NCBI RefSeq assembly: GCF_018687895.1
Contig: NZ_CP061307.1
Coordinates: 1,633,948 to 1,697,947 of the forward strand
Source of the DNA: Polynucleobacter sp. JS-JIR-II-50
GTDB taxonomy: Bacteria > Pseudomonadota > Gammaproteobacteria > Burkholderiales > Burkholderiaceae
Length of the DNA: 64,000 bases
Direction: 5' to 3'
Of this stretch, positions 9,112-17,900 are shown piece after piece. The position numbers were made by a program, and so were the translations under genes. The notes beneath the pieces were generated by a model that ran no database searches, had not been told where the DNA came from, and saw only the letters and a list, made by a program, of their open reading frames with translations. Every line of letters starts with the position of its first letter. Position 1 is the stretch's first letter.

Positions 9112-9882
9112 ATGAACTACAAACCTACCGATAGCCCAACCAGCAAATGCTCAGTTTGCGTACTGGGTCAGTTTTGTCTTCCGGTTGGATTAAATAGTAG
9201 CGAAGTTTCCCAGATTGATACCTTGGTTAAAGAGCGCGTTCATCTTCAAAAAGGTGAAAGCCTTTATCGTCACGGCGATCCACTCAGCTCTGTATATAGC
9301 GTGCGCTTTGGCACCCTTAAAACAGAGTTTTGCCTGCAAGATGGTCGCCAACAAGTGATTGGCTTTCATCTGCCCGGTGAAATTTTAGGTCTCGATGGTA
9401 TTGGTGAGGGACATTATCAGTCTGATGCGATTGCACTTGAAGAGAGCGAAGTCTGCATTATTCGTTACGATGCTTTTGAAGATTTGGCTCGGCAGATCCC
9501 CGTCTTACAAAATCAGTTTCATAAAATTATGAGTCGGGAGCTGACTCAAGATCAGCGTCATCTACTGTCACTTGGCACGATGCGTGCCGAAGAAAGATTG
9601 GCTGCCTTTTTATTAAGCCTCTCGCAACGTCTTGCTGCGCGTGGCTACCTGAATAATGAATTCGACTTGCGCATGAGTCGCAATGATATTGGTAGCTATC
9701 TTGGGATTCAAATTGAAACTGTTAGTCGCATGCTCTCACGCTTTGCGGAGTCAGGCCTGATTCAAATCAAACAACGCCACATAAAACTCATTGATATGGA
9801 CGGGTTATACGAACTGGCAGGCATTCCAAACCCAGATCGCCACGGTTGCACAAGCCCAGAAATCCCAATCAAACAGGCTTAA
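9112..9882 (+). CDS. fnr: FNR-type oxygen-sensing transcriptional regulator (Crp/Fnr family)
   Basis: A 256-residue cytoplasmic regulator. Cysteines C13, C16, C22 (CX2CX5C) and C115 match the four ligands of the oxygen-labile [4Fe-4S] cluster of FNR. A cyclic-nucleotide-binding-like beta roll spans about 30-130, then the dimer helix, then a winged HTH with recognition helix IQIETVSRMLSRF, in which the E..SR residues read the TTGAT half-site. A perfect TTGAT-N4-ATCAA box sits upstream of ccoN, so this protein probably activates the cbb3 operon at low oxygen. Its stop overlaps the stop of the convergent small membrane protein gene by a few bases. No strong RBS is seen at the ATG. Confidence 0.95.
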   Translation: MNYKPTDSPTSKCSVCVLGQFCLPVGLNSSEVSQIDTLVKERVHLQKGESLYRHGDPLSSVYSVRFGTLKTEFCLQDGRQQVIGFHLPGEILGLDGIGEGHYQSDAIALEESEVCIIRYDAFEDLARQIPVLQNQFHKIMSRELTQDQRHLLSLGTMRAEERLAAFLLSLSQRLAARGYLNNEFDLRMSRNDIGSYLGIQIETVSRMLSRFAESGLIQIKQRHIKLIDMDGLYELAGIPNPDRHGCTSPEIPIKQA

Positions 9883-10139
9883 ATTAAGCCGCGGTCGATT
9901 TCCTTGTTATCGGGTGACGCAATCCCAGGCAGAATATAAGCAGTAAGCGCACTAGAGATTGCACAGAAGGTCCAAATCACGAAGAACCCGATTGTGTAAA
10001 TACCCTCATCAGAAATATCTGGGTGATAACCAAAAAATAAAAGGTCTTGTGGGTGGATCACCGTAAACAACAAGCCCTCTGCCATGCCAGCCACCAAAAA
10101 TGAGGGCCACAAAATCCAGATTAGTAGGCGGTACTTCAT
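9879..10139 (-). CDS. Small membrane protein at end of cco operon, unknown function
   Basis: An 86-residue protein with two predicted membrane helices (about 5-27 and 49-71). Its ATG overlaps the stop of the FixH-like gene as ATGA, so it is translationally coupled and belongs to the ccoNOQPG transcript. I do not recognise the family. Position suggests a role in cbb3 oxidase assembly or stability. It has no Cys or His pairs suggestive of metal binding; a single C59 sits in the second helix. Confidence 0.75.
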   Translation of the reverse strand: MKYRLLIWILWPSFLVAGMAEGLLFTVIHPQDLLFFGYHPDISDEGIYTIGFFVIWTFCAISSALTAYILPGIASPDNKEIDRGLI

Positions 10140-10339
10140 TTTGCCGCCTGCGCGTCTTTAAGCTGCTCAACTTTTAAGCCCTGCTTCACAACGCCATCAC
10201 GTAACGGCTTATCTGCATACAGATTTACAGCCAAATAAATAGTGATAGCGCAACCAATCATGGCGACAGCTGGCCCGCTAATTAAAAGCCATGGCCATAA
10301 TTGCTTGAACCAGGGTTTAATAGTTTGTTGTTCTGTCAT
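10136..10339 (-). CDS. FixH/CcoH family cbb3 oxidase accessory protein
   Basis: A 67-residue protein with one membrane helix (about 15-40), starting at MTEQQTIKPWFKQLWPW. GAGAGG lies upstream of this ATG; a frame five codons longer is possible. The PWFKQLWPWLLISGPAVAM motif followed by a helix and a basic/acidic tail matches the N-terminal part of FixH (CcoH), which binds cbb3 oxidase and helps its assembly. It is much shorter than alphaproteobacterial FixH and retains only the anchor. It lies 26 bases after ccoG and overlaps the next gene. Confidence 0.8.
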   Translation of the reverse strand: MTEQQTIKPWFKQLWPWLLISGPAVAMIGCAITIYLAVNLYADKPLRDGVVKQGLKVEQLKDAQAAK

Positions 10340-10365
10340 ATCCATCCTCTCCATAGCCCTCTAGC

Positions 10366-11823
10366 TTAACGGGGAATAATAAAAGTAGATTTCTCTTCGC
10401 GGGTTCTAGTAATTAACTCGTCACCTGATATCTCATGGGCAACTACATCAAAATGAATTGGGTAGTTACCAGCCTCATTCACCCCAACATCCGCACTCAC
10501 TTTGATCGGCATCAGAAGATTGCTAGCTGGCCCAACCTCAATCTCGGTAACAATCTGCCCTTGTGAATTAAGCACTTTTAATCCATCCAAACCAAGCGCC
10601 TTCACCTGCACATTCATATTATTTTCAGATGCGTTCATGATTTGAATGCGATAAATATTCTCAATCCTTACACCCTCGACTTCGCGCGCCAATGCTCCAC
10701 GATCACGCATCACATCAACCCTTAATGGGTTTCGGGTGGCGAGAGAAACCAGAAAAGCGGCTGTAAGCACAGTGATAAAAGCGGTGTAGATCAATACGCG
10801 CGGGCGTAATATATGGCGAATTGCGCTTTGATTGGATTCTTTATCCTCAATGGCACGCTCAGTTGTATAGCGAATGAGTCCTTTTGGATAATCCACCTTC
10901 TCCATCACTTGATCGCATGCATCAATACAGGCGCCACAACCAATACACATATATTGCAAGCCATCACGAATATCAATGCCAGTAGGGCAAACCTGCACAC
11001 AAATACTGCAGTCAACGCAATCGCCCAAACCCAGGGAAGCTAGATCTGCAGACTTGCTGCGACTACCCCTTGGTTCGCCACGCACTTTATCGTATGTCAC
11101 CAAGAATGTATCTTTATCCACCATCACGCTTTGGAAGCGTGCATATGGGCACATATATTTACATACTTGTTCACGCATAAACCCTGCGTTACCCCAGGTT
11201 GCAAAGCTATAGAAGCACAACCAGAAAGTCTGCCATGGACCCAAAGACAGATGAATTAATGCAGAACCTAAGGTGCTAATTGGGGTGAAATATCCAATAA
11301 AAGTAAAGCCCGTCCAGAATGCGATCAATAACCACAGGAAATGCTTCGTAATCTTTAAACGCCATTTACGAAAACCCCAAGGCCACTCTTCACCGTCCAA
11401 TCGAATACGAGCAAAACGGTCGCCCTCGACCTTGCGCTCTATCCACATAAAGATTTCGGTGTAGACGGTCTGTGGACATGCGTAACCGCAGAATAAGCGT
11501 CCAGCCACTGCAGTAAACAGAAATAAAGCGAGCGCAGAAAGTATGAGTAAGAGTGTGAGATAAATCACGTCTTGCGGCCAAAGAACTAGGCCAAAGATGT
11601 AAAACTTACGCTGGATTAAATCAAAGAGAACTGCTTGACGGCCATTCCAACTAACCCATGGCAAGCCATAAAACAGTAGCTGAGTAGCAAATACCAGAAT
11701 GAAGCGCCAGCGGGCAAAGAGCCCTGATACTGAACGCGGGTAAATCTTTCGCCGGACCTCGTAAAGAGACTCCTCAATAACTTCTATCGGAACAGGTTTC
11801 CCACCCGGCGGAATATATGGCAC
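10366..11823 (-). CDS. ccoG: Cytochrome c oxidase accessory protein CcoG (RdxA/FixG)
   Basis: A 485-residue inner-membrane ferredoxin-like protein required for copper supply to cbb3 oxidase. It has membrane helices in the N-terminal half, CGYACPQTVYTEIFMWIERK after the second helix pair, and two [4Fe-4S] motifs CVDCSICVQVCP and CIGCGACIDAC near residues 265-305. A further helix at about 340-360 leads to a periplasmic Ig-like C-terminal domain. In characterised systems CcoG reduces Cu(II) so that Cu(I) reaches CcoN. The start is GTG, 12 bases downstream of ccoP, without a clear RBS, suggesting coupling. Confidence 0.95.
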   Translation of the reverse strand: MPYIPPGGKPVPIEVIEESLYEVRRKIYPRSVSGLFARWRFILVFATQLLFYGLPWVSWNGRQAVLFDLIQRKFYIFGLVLWPQDVIYLTLLLILSALALFLFTAVAGRLFCGYACPQTVYTEIFMWIERKVEGDRFARIRLDGEEWPWGFRKWRLKITKHFLWLLIAFWTGFTFIGYFTPISTLGSALIHLSLGPWQTFWLCFYSFATWGNAGFMREQVCKYMCPYARFQSVMVDKDTFLVTYDKVRGEPRGSRSKSADLASLGLGDCVDCSICVQVCPTGIDIRDGLQYMCIGCGACIDACDQVMEKVDYPKGLIRYTTERAIEDKESNQSAIRHILRPRVLIYTAFITVLTAAFLVSLATRNPLRVDVMRDRGALAREVEGVRIENIYRIQIMNASENNMNVQVKALGLDGLKVLNSQGQIVTEIEVGPASNLLMPIKVSADVGVNEAGNYPIHFDVVAHEISGDELITRTREEKSTFIIPR

Positions 11824-11835
11824 TAATTACTAATC

Positions 11836-12762
11836 TTATTTAGCTGCTGCCGGTTGCTTACTGTTAGATAAACCCCAGACATAAGCTGTTAACACCTGGA
11901 TCTTCTCAGGACTTAATACCTTGTCTTGAGCAGGCATCATTGCCATACGACCCTTAGTTACCGTTTCAATAATCGTCGCTTCTGAACCGCCATATAACCA
12001 AGTTTTATCAGTTAAGTTTGGTGCACCAATAGCAATATTTCCTTTGCCATCAGGGCCATGGCAGGCTACGCAGTTTGCAGCAAATACTTGTGCGCCACGA
12101 GCTGCTTTCGCATCATCTGCTGACAAACCGGAGAGACTACGTACATAGTTAGCAACATCCACAATTTGATTGCTATCCAGTTGTGGGAATGGAGGCATCA
12201 CACCGCCACGACCATAGGTAATGGATGCCTTGATATTTTCTGGTGAACCTCCATAGAGCCAGTCACCATCAGTTAAATTAGGGAAGCCTTTAGCACCTCC
12301 AGCATCAGAGCCATGACACTGTGCACAAGAATTCAAGAAGAGGCGTTGACCCATTTCTCGGGCTTTAGGATCGGCCGCTACTTGCTCAATGTCCATCTTG
12401 ACGTATTTCGCATAAACAGGCTTGAGCTCATCATTAGCATTAGTCATTGATTGCATTAGCGATCCATCAGTACTGTAGCCCAACACTCCAGGAAACGATC
12501 CAAGACCGGGGAATAAAACCAAATAAACCAATCCGAAAATACAAGAGAGCAAGAACATCCACATCCACCAACGTGGTAATGGATTATTTAACTCACGCAG
12601 GTCGCCATCCCATACGTGACCCGTATCAGCAACCGCGCCATCGGCCGTATGCACAACCTTAGCTTTTCTTTGGGAGAACAAAAGCCAGATACACCAGAAA
12701 ATTCCAACTAATGCAACTAAGGCGATGTAAGCACTCCAACCGCTGCTAAAAAAGTCACTCAT
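11836..12762 (-). CDS. ccoP: cbb3-type cytochrome c oxidase subunit III (CcoP)
   Basis: A 308-residue dihaem c-type cytochrome anchored by N-terminal helices (about 12-29 and 66-86). Haem attachment motifs CAQCH (146-150) and CVACH (231-235) lie in two cytochrome c domains, with distal Met ligands expected in GVMPPFPQ and MMPAQ. It passes electrons from soluble cytochrome c to CcoO and CcoN. Its ATG overlaps the ccoQ stop (ATGA). The haems are attached by the Ccm system encoded at 24-31 kb. Confidence 0.97.
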   Translation of the reverse strand: MSDFFSSGWSAYIALVALVGIFWCIWLLFSQRKAKVVHTADGAVADTGHVWDGDLRELNNPLPRWWMWMFLLSCIFGLVYLVLFPGLGSFPGVLGYSTDGSLMQSMTNANDELKPVYAKYVKMDIEQVAADPKAREMGQRLFLNSCAQCHGSDAGGAKGFPNLTDGDWLYGGSPENIKASITYGRGGVMPPFPQLDSNQIVDVANYVRSLSGLSADDAKAARGAQVFAANCVACHGPDGKGNIAIGAPNLTDKTWLYGGSEATIIETVTKGRMAMMPAQDKVLSPEKIQVLTAYVWGLSNSKQPAAAK

Positions 12763-12926
12763 GATTTGTCCTTACTAAATTCATCCGGAAGATCAAATGG
12801 AAGATCTGCTGATTCCTGATTTGCTTTCTTGCGACCAGGAGACCAAGCCCACAAAACAATTCCTACAAAAAAGACAAGGCCTATTACTGTAGAAAATGCT
12901 GAGAGGTAGGGGGTAATCTGTTCCAT
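12759..12926 (-). CDS. ccoQ: cbb3-type oxidase subunit CcoQ/FixQ
   Basis: A short 55-residue gene read directly from the sequence: it starts MEQITPYLSAFSTVIGLVFF, has one membrane helix (about 8-27) and a charged cytoplasmic tail with SPGRKK after the helix. Size, topology and position between ccoO and ccoP are those of CcoQ, which stabilises the CcoN-CcoP interaction. The stop overlaps the ccoP start by four bases. The gap to ccoO is 35 bases. Confidence 0.92.
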   Translation of the reverse strand: MEQITPYLSAFSTVIGLVFFVGIVLWAWSPGRKKANQESADLPFDLPDEFSKDKS

Positions 12927-12961
12927 TTGATTTAAGTAGTTTTAATTAATAACCTTGTTAA

Positions 12962-13612
12962 TTACTTCGCTACAACTTCTTCGACAGTGATATAGCGACG
13001 CGTAATACCTAAGCCTTGAAGGTAAGCAACTAATGCATCTAACTCCGTCTTACCTTCTAACTCTGCAGGTGCATTTTCAATCATTTCATCAGTGTATGGA
13101 ACGCCCAAGCGACGCATAGCAACCATATGTGACTGAATAGAGCTTGCATCAGCTGCATTTTTTCCGAGCCAAGGGTAAGCAGGCATATTGGACTCCGGCA
13201 CCACATCGCGCGGGTTGTTTAGGTGGATCTGATGCCAAGCATCTGAATAGCGTCCACCTACACGAGCCAAATCTGGACCTGTACGCTTACTGCCCCATAG
13301 GAATGGATGATCAAATACTGACTCACCAGCCAAAGAGTAAGGGCCGTAGCGCTCGACTTCAGAACGCAATGTCCGTATCTGTTGTGAATGACAACCAACA
13401 CAACCTTCACGCTGATAGATATCGCGACCAGCTAAACGCAAAGCTGTGTATGGAACAACGCCAGGACTAGGCTCAGTCGTAGTGTGCTGGAAAAAGAGTG
13501 GAACAATTTGCACCAACCCTGCAATCGATACGACCACGATCGTTGCAATAATTAACCAACCAACGTTTTTCTCAAGCGTTCCGTGGGAAAAGAATTTATT
13601 TTCGCTAGACAT
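12962..13612 (-). CDS. ccoO: cbb3-type cytochrome c oxidase subunit II (CcoO)
   Basis: A 216-residue monohaem cytochrome with an N-terminal membrane anchor (about 17-40) and haem motif CVGCH (71-75), followed by [15 protein letters not shown], a highly conserved CcoO stretch. The axial Met should lie in [11 protein letters not shown]. It accepts electrons from CcoP and delivers them to the CcoN haem b. AGGAG precedes the ATG. It lies 12 bases after ccoN in the same operon. Confidence 0.97.
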   Translation of the reverse strand: MSSENKFFSHGTLEKNVGWLIIATIVVVSIAGLVQIVPLFFQHTTTEPSPGVVPYTALRLAGRDIYQREGCVGCHSQQIRTLRSEVERYGPYSLAGESVFDHPFLWGSKRTGPDLARVGGRYSDAWHQIHLNNPRDVVPESNMPAYPWLGKNAADASSIQSHMVAMRRLGVPYTDEMIENAPAELEGKTELDALVAYLQGLGITRRYITVEEVVAK

Positions 13613-13624
13613 TTTCTTCTCCTT

Positions 13625-15064
13625 TTAGTGTTCAGCAACGGCCATTGGAATAGGCGCATTTACAAAAGTTTTACCCTGCACTGTTTTGAAGACGTTGTAC
13701 GCCATCAAGAACATGCCGCTTAGGTAGCACAAGCCGCCCATCAAACGAATAACATAGAAAGGGAAAGTCGCTTTAACAGACTCAACAAAGCTATATGTCA
13801 AAGTGCCGTCTGGTTCAAATGCTCTCCACATCAAACCTTGCATAACGCCGGCAATCCACATTGCAGCGATATAGAGAACAACACCAATAGTGGCGATCCA
13901 GAAATGCAACTCGATCCACTTCGTGCTATACATCTCTTTTTGACCAACCAAGCGCGGAATCAGATAGTAGAGAGAGCCAATAGTAATCATGGCTACCCAA
14001 CCCAAAGCACCTGAGTGAACGTGTCCAATAGTCCAGTCTGTGTAGTGAGACAAGCTATTCACTGTCTTGATAGACATCATGGAGCCTTCAAAGGTAGACA
14101 TACCGTAGAAGGACAATGCCACTACCAAGAATTTCAAGATCGGATCACGGCGTAATTTATACCATGCGCCAGATAATGTCATGATGCCGTTGATCATGCC
14201 ACCCCAAGATGGAGCTAGCAAAATTAAAGAGAACACCGTACCGAGCGACTGAGTCCAGTCAGGCAAAGAAGTGTGTTGCAAGTGGTGAGGACCTGCCCAC
14301 ATATACGTAAAGTTCAAAGCCCAGAAGTGAACAATCGACAAACGATATGAATAGATTGGACGCTCAGCCTGCTTTGGAATGAAGTAATACATCATGCCCA
14401 AGAAGCTAGTGGTCAAGAAGAAGCCTACTGCATTGTGGCCATACCACCACTGAACCATCGCGTCTTGTACCCCAGCATATGCAGAGTAGGACTTCCATAA
14501 TGTTGCAGGCATCTCTAAGTTATTAAAGATATGCAGAATGGCAATAGTCAGAATGTATGCGCCGAAGAACCAGTTCGAAACGTAAATATGTTTCGTTTTG
14601 CGCTTCATGATGGTGCCAAAGAAAACAACTGCGTAGGCTACCCAAACTACTGTGATCAAAATATCAATCGGCCACTCAAGCTCAGCGTATTCTTTTGAGG
14701 TTGATATGCCCAATGGCAATGTCACTGCAGCCAGCACAATAACTGCCTGCCAACCCCAGAAGGTAAAGGCTGCTAGCTTGTCACAAAACAAACGCGCCTG
14801 ACATGTACGCTGAACGATGTAATAGGATGTTGCGAATAAGGCTGATCCACCAAAAGCAAAAATCACTGCATTGGTGTGCAAAGGACGCAAGCGACCATAA
14901 CTCAACCAAGGAATATTAAAAGTGATTTCAGGCCAGATCAATTGGGCTGCGAGGATAACCCCCACGAGCATGCCAACAATTCCCCAAAGCACAGTAACGA
15001 TGGCAAATTGGCTGACAACCTTGTAATTGAAGGTATCTTGATTACTCCCCACGGTAAGTCCCAT
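13625..15064 (-). CDS. ccoN: cbb3-type cytochrome c oxidase subunit I (CcoN)
   Basis: A 479-residue, 12-helix catalytic subunit carrying haem b and the haem b3-CuB centre. Conserved His ligands are visible in [33 protein letters not shown] and [10 protein letters not shown]. The start is set at [12 protein letters not shown] because AAAGGAG lies just before it; an ATG 11 codons upstream lacks this. High-affinity cbb3 oxidases serve respiration at low oxygen. The gene heads the ccoNOQPG operon, about 80 bases downstream of a consensus FNR box. Confidence 0.97.
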   Translation of the reverse strand: MGLTVGSNQDTFNYKVVSQFAIVTVLWGIVGMLVGVILAAQLIWPEITFNIPWLSYGRLRPLHTNAVIFAFGGSALFATSYYIVQRTCQARLFCDKLAAFTFWGWQAVIVLAAVTLPLGISTSKEYAELEWPIDILITVVWVAYAVVFFGTIMKRKTKHIYVSNWFFGAYILTIAILHIFNNLEMPATLWKSYSAYAGVQDAMVQWWYGHNAVGFFLTTSFLGMMYYFIPKQAERPIYSYRLSIVHFWALNFTYMWAGPHHLQHTSLPDWTQSLGTVFSLILLAPSWGGMINGIMTLSGAWYKLRRDPILKFLVVALSFYGMSTFEGSMMSIKTVNSLSHYTDWTIGHVHSGALGWVAMITIGSLYYLIPRLVGQKEMYSTKWIELHFWIATIGVVLYIAAMWIAGVMQGLMWRAFEPDGTLTYSFVESVKATFPFYVIRLMGGLCYLSGMFLMAYNVFKTVQGKTFVNAPIPMAVAEH

Positions 15065-15117
15065 GGTTTCTCCTTTTTTGTGACCAAACAGCGACATAAT
15101 CCAAATAGACTGGATTG

Positions 15118-15159
15118 ATTATCAAAGTAGAGTCCCAAGGGGGATTTGATCTATATCAA
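15118..15159 (-). promoter_or_regulatory. FNR box and -10 element upstream of ccoN
   Basis: TTGATctatATCAA at 15146-15159 is a perfect FNR consensus palindrome. On the minus strand GATAAT (15123-15118) follows with its centre 32 bases from the centre of the box, the geometry of a class II FNR-activated promoter (box at about -41.5). The predicted transcript start is near 15,111. FNR is encoded at 9,112 in the same window. Confidence 0.88.
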
Positions 15160-15199
15160 AAAGGGTGGGGCAAATTCAGGGAGCACTGTGAAGATAAAC

Positions 15200-15215
15200 C
15201 CTAGATTTCTCTAGG
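15200..15215 (-). terminator. Short hairpin after ccoS (weak terminator candidate)
   Basis: CCTAGA, four-base loop, TCTAGG lies just downstream of the ccoS stop. The following minus-strand sequence is only moderately T-rich, so termination may be partial. Confidence 0.35.
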
Positions 15216-15230
15216 CCAATAGCAATCTGG

Positions 15231-15416
15231 CTATTTTTGAGAGTGTTCACTAACTTTTTGGGGCGCTGGAGTGTCATCATCCATCAAAATAGCGTGCCCC
15301 GGTCCATCCAAATCATCAAATTGACCACTTTTTATGGACCAGTTCAAAATCCAGACCAAAAGGCCAATTAAAACCAGAGAAACGGGAATGAGAAGAAATA
15401 GACTTTCCATTCCCAT
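15231..15416 (-). CDS. ccoS: cbb3-type cytochrome oxidase assembly protein CcoS
   Basis: A 61-residue single-helix protein (about 5-26) with the typical CcoS core FLLIPVSLVLIGLLVWILNW, then SGQFDDLDGPGHAILMDDD, the conserved acidic tail. CcoS is required for cofactor insertion into cbb3 oxidase. It starts three bases after ccoI; AAGG lies eight bases before the ATG. It precedes the FNR-controlled ccoN promoter, so the assembly genes and structural genes probably form two transcripts. Confidence 0.93.
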   Translation of the reverse strand: MGMESLFLLIPVSLVLIGLLVWILNWSIKSGQFDDLDGPGHAILMDDDTPAPQKVSEHSQK

Positions 15417-15419
15417 AGT

Positions 15420-17900
15420 CTAAGCCTTTCGTAAACGCCAGGCATTTAAAGTCACGGCTAATGAAGAAAGCGACATTCCGATCCCGGCAACCCAGGGATT
15501 TACAAAGCCCATCATTGCGGCAGGAATAGCCAGCAGGTTGTAAGCCAAGGCCCACCATAAGTTTTCTTTGATGATTGCCTGAGTTTTATCAGCTAACAAT
15601 AAAGTCTTGGCTAAAGGCTCTAGAGAACTAGCCGTCAGAATTGCATCGGCTCCAGCGGCAGCCAAAGGTGCACCAGCGCCAACTGCAATAGAGATATCTG
15701 CACGAGCAAGCAAAGGTGCATCATTCACACCATCACCGATGGCCCATACAAAACGATTTTCTTTTTGCAGTCTTGCAATGTAGTCATACTTATCTTCAGG
15801 CGTACAGCCACCTTGATAATGCTCGATACCAACATGTTGAGCCCACCATGCAACCGTGGCGCGATCATCACCAGAAACTAAATGCACTGCAATCTTTCTC
15901 GACTTCACTACTTTCAGAAATTGCTCTAACCCTGCTCTAGGCGTGTCCAAGAATACAAAGCTAGCTACCAATCCTTGCGTATCCGCTAAATGCACCTGAC
16001 CGTATTGCCCTAATTGCGCACTCTGCTCTACCTCGAGCCACATGGCACTTCCCAAGCGATACTCGCCTGAACTTAAACCTTTTCCCAGTTGATTAATCAC
16101 TGGTTCACTCAATGTAGGTAAAGATAAATTTTCAGCTGTAGCGGCACGCATCAAAGAAAGTGCCAACGGATGCCTTTGCCCCGCCTCTAATGCAGTAGCT
16201 AAGGCCAAGGCATCTTCACGTCGATAGCCCGTACGCAAATTAATGACCTCTTGCAACTCTGGCTGACCCATCGTTAGTGTGCCAGTCTTATCTAACACTA
16301 AGTCAGTTGCTTTTGCTAAACCTTCCATCACATGACCACGCACAATCAGTAAACCTAATTTAGTTACCGCACCTTGCGCTGCTGCCATAGCAGTTGGAAC
16401 TGCTAGCGATAAAGCACAAGGGCAGCTAGCAACTAGAACAGAAACTAAAACTGTCCACGCACGACTAGGGTCAAAGCACAGCCAAATAGCGGAGGAAGCA
16501 AACGCACCGAATAGTAAAAAGGCAACAAAATAAGCGGTCCACTTTTCAGCTAGACTCACCATGACTGGTTTAGCAAGTAATGCTTGATCTAATAAGGAAG
16601 CAATTCCAGCGATGCGGGTTGATTGCCCAACCGCTTCAATTCGCATGAACAATGGATTCAGAATGTTGTGGGTACCAGCATACACACGATCACCAATTTT
16701 TTTCTCAACCGGCTTAGATTCGCCTGTGAGCAAAGACTCGTCTAAAGCACTGACATTTTCAATCAGGACACCGTCAGCAGGCACCACTTCCCCTGGAGAA
16801 ACTCGTAATACTTCTCCAGGATTGCAATTAACCACGGGAACCACTTCAATTTCTTGTGATGCTGGATAGTTCAATGCCCGCTCACATGTTGCAGGCAGTT
16901 GTTTAGCTAAGGCCTCTGCTCCACCTTGCGCATCTTGTCTAGCTAATAGCTCCACATATCTAGCCGCTAAGATAAATGCCACAAACATGGTGATGGAATC
17001 AAAATAAGTATGCCCAACACCGGTCACTAAATTAATAGTGCCCGCAATAAATGCCAAAGCTAAAGCCAATGCAATAGGAACATCCATCCCCAACATATGC
17101 GTTTGCTTAAAAGACTGAACACTTCGCCAAGCCGACTGGAATATAGGTCCTGCTGAGTAGACCATCACAGGGACAGTCAATAACCAGCTAGTCCAACCTA
17201 AAAGAATCTCAAATTCCGGAGTAATGTCGGCGCCGACATACGTTGGCCAGGCATACATCATGACCTGCATCATGCCCAGCATTGCTACACCTAGTCGCAA
17301 AAGAAGGTGGCGTCTTTCTTTTTTAGCGCGATCCAATGATTGGGAGGGCTCAAATGGCCAACCCTCATAACCAATGCGCTCAATTTCAAAAAGTAATCTT
17401 GCTAAGCTAGTTTTATCTGGAGAAAAACGAACCATTACCTTTTGAGTAACGTAATTGATTTGCACATCCTTAACGCCTGCATTACGACGTAAATGTTGCT
17501 CGCATAACCACACACATGCTGCACATCGAATTTTTTCTAAACGTAGAGTGGTTTCAAGATCGCCGCCATCCCCAGATGGGCGAGTGAATCGACCTCGTAG
17601 CGAAGGATCGTCATAAGGTTTGAGTTTTTCCGGAATCTCATCGCTTGCAAGATAGGCTGCCGGCTTATCACCTGACTGGGATCGCCTAGCGTAAAAAACC
17701 TCTAGGCCCTCACCATGAATCGTTTGTGCGATTGCCATACAACCCGGACAACAGAATGAACGTAGTCCACCACCCAGCTCTGCTTCAATTAATTCCGCTG
17801 GAAGAATCTGGCTTGAGCAGTGATAGCAAACTAAAGCATTCTTCTTGTTCATCTGCTCATTTACCTGCTCATTTATCTGCTTATTTATCCGATTACTCAT
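15420..17900 (-). CDS. ccoI: Copper-translocating P-type ATPase CcoI
   Basis: An 826-residue P1B-type ATPase. The order is an N-terminal cysteine region (CYHC at 25-28, CCPGC at 50-54), a heavy-metal-binding domain with CAAC (126-129), eight membrane helices including the CPC metal-site motif near residue 490, the phosphorylation motif DKTGT (D537), an HPLALS motif, and GDGVNDAP. CcoI exports Cu to the periplasm for insertion into CcoN. The ATG overlaps the MFS stop (ATGA). The first 16 residues contain three 12-base direct repeats, so the true start could be the Met at residue 17; neither start has a strong RBS. Confidence 0.95.
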   Translation of the reverse strand: MSNRINKQINEQVNEQMNKKNALVCYHCSSQILPAELIEAELGGGLRSFCCPGCMAIAQTIHGEGLEVFYARRSQSGDKPAAYLASDEIPEKLKPYDDPSLRGRFTRPSGDGGDLETTLRLEKIRCAACVWLCEQHLRRNAGVKDVQINYVTQKVMVRFSPDKTSLARLLFEIERIGYEGWPFEPSQSLDRAKKERRHLLLRLGVAMLGMMQVMMYAWPTYVGADITPEFEILLGWTSWLLTVPVMVYSAGPIFQSAWRSVQSFKQTHMLGMDVPIALALALAFIAGTINLVTGVGHTYFDSITMFVAFILAARYVELLARQDAQGGAEALAKQLPATCERALNYPASQEIEVVPVVNCNPGEVLRVSPGEVVPADGVLIENVSALDESLLTGESKPVEKKIGDRVYAGTHNILNPLFMRIEAVGQSTRIAGIASLLDQALLAKPVMVSLAEKWTAYFVAFLLFGAFASSAIWLCFDPSRAWTVLVSVLVASCPCALSLAVPTAMAAAQGAVTKLGLLIVRGHVMEGLAKATDLVLDKTGTLTMGQPELQEVINLRTGYRREDALALATALEAGQRHPLALSLMRAATAENLSLPTLSEPVINQLGKGLSSGEYRLGSAMWLEVEQSAQLGQYGQVHLADTQGLVASFVFLDTPRAGLEQFLKVVKSRKIAVHLVSGDDRATVAWWAQHVGIEHYQGGCTPEDKYDYIARLQKENRFVWAIGDGVNDAPLLARADISIAVGAGAPLAAAGADAILTASSLEPLAKTLLLADKTQAIIKENLWWALAYNLLAIPAAMMGFVNPWVAGIGMSLSSLAVTLNAWRLRKA
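17853..17888 (-). repeat. Three tandem 12-base repeats at the 5' end of ccoI
   Basis: Three consecutive 12-base units, ATAAATAAGCAG, ATAAATGAGCAG and GTAAATGAGCAG, encode INKQ, INEQ and VNEQ. They lie between two possible ccoI starts and could vary by slippage. Confidence 0.8.

Noticed and set aside
9035..9112. FNR box between the TauE-like gene and fnr
   Set aside because: CTGAT and ATCAG occur but with a 7-base spacer, not the 4-base spacer of an FNR site.
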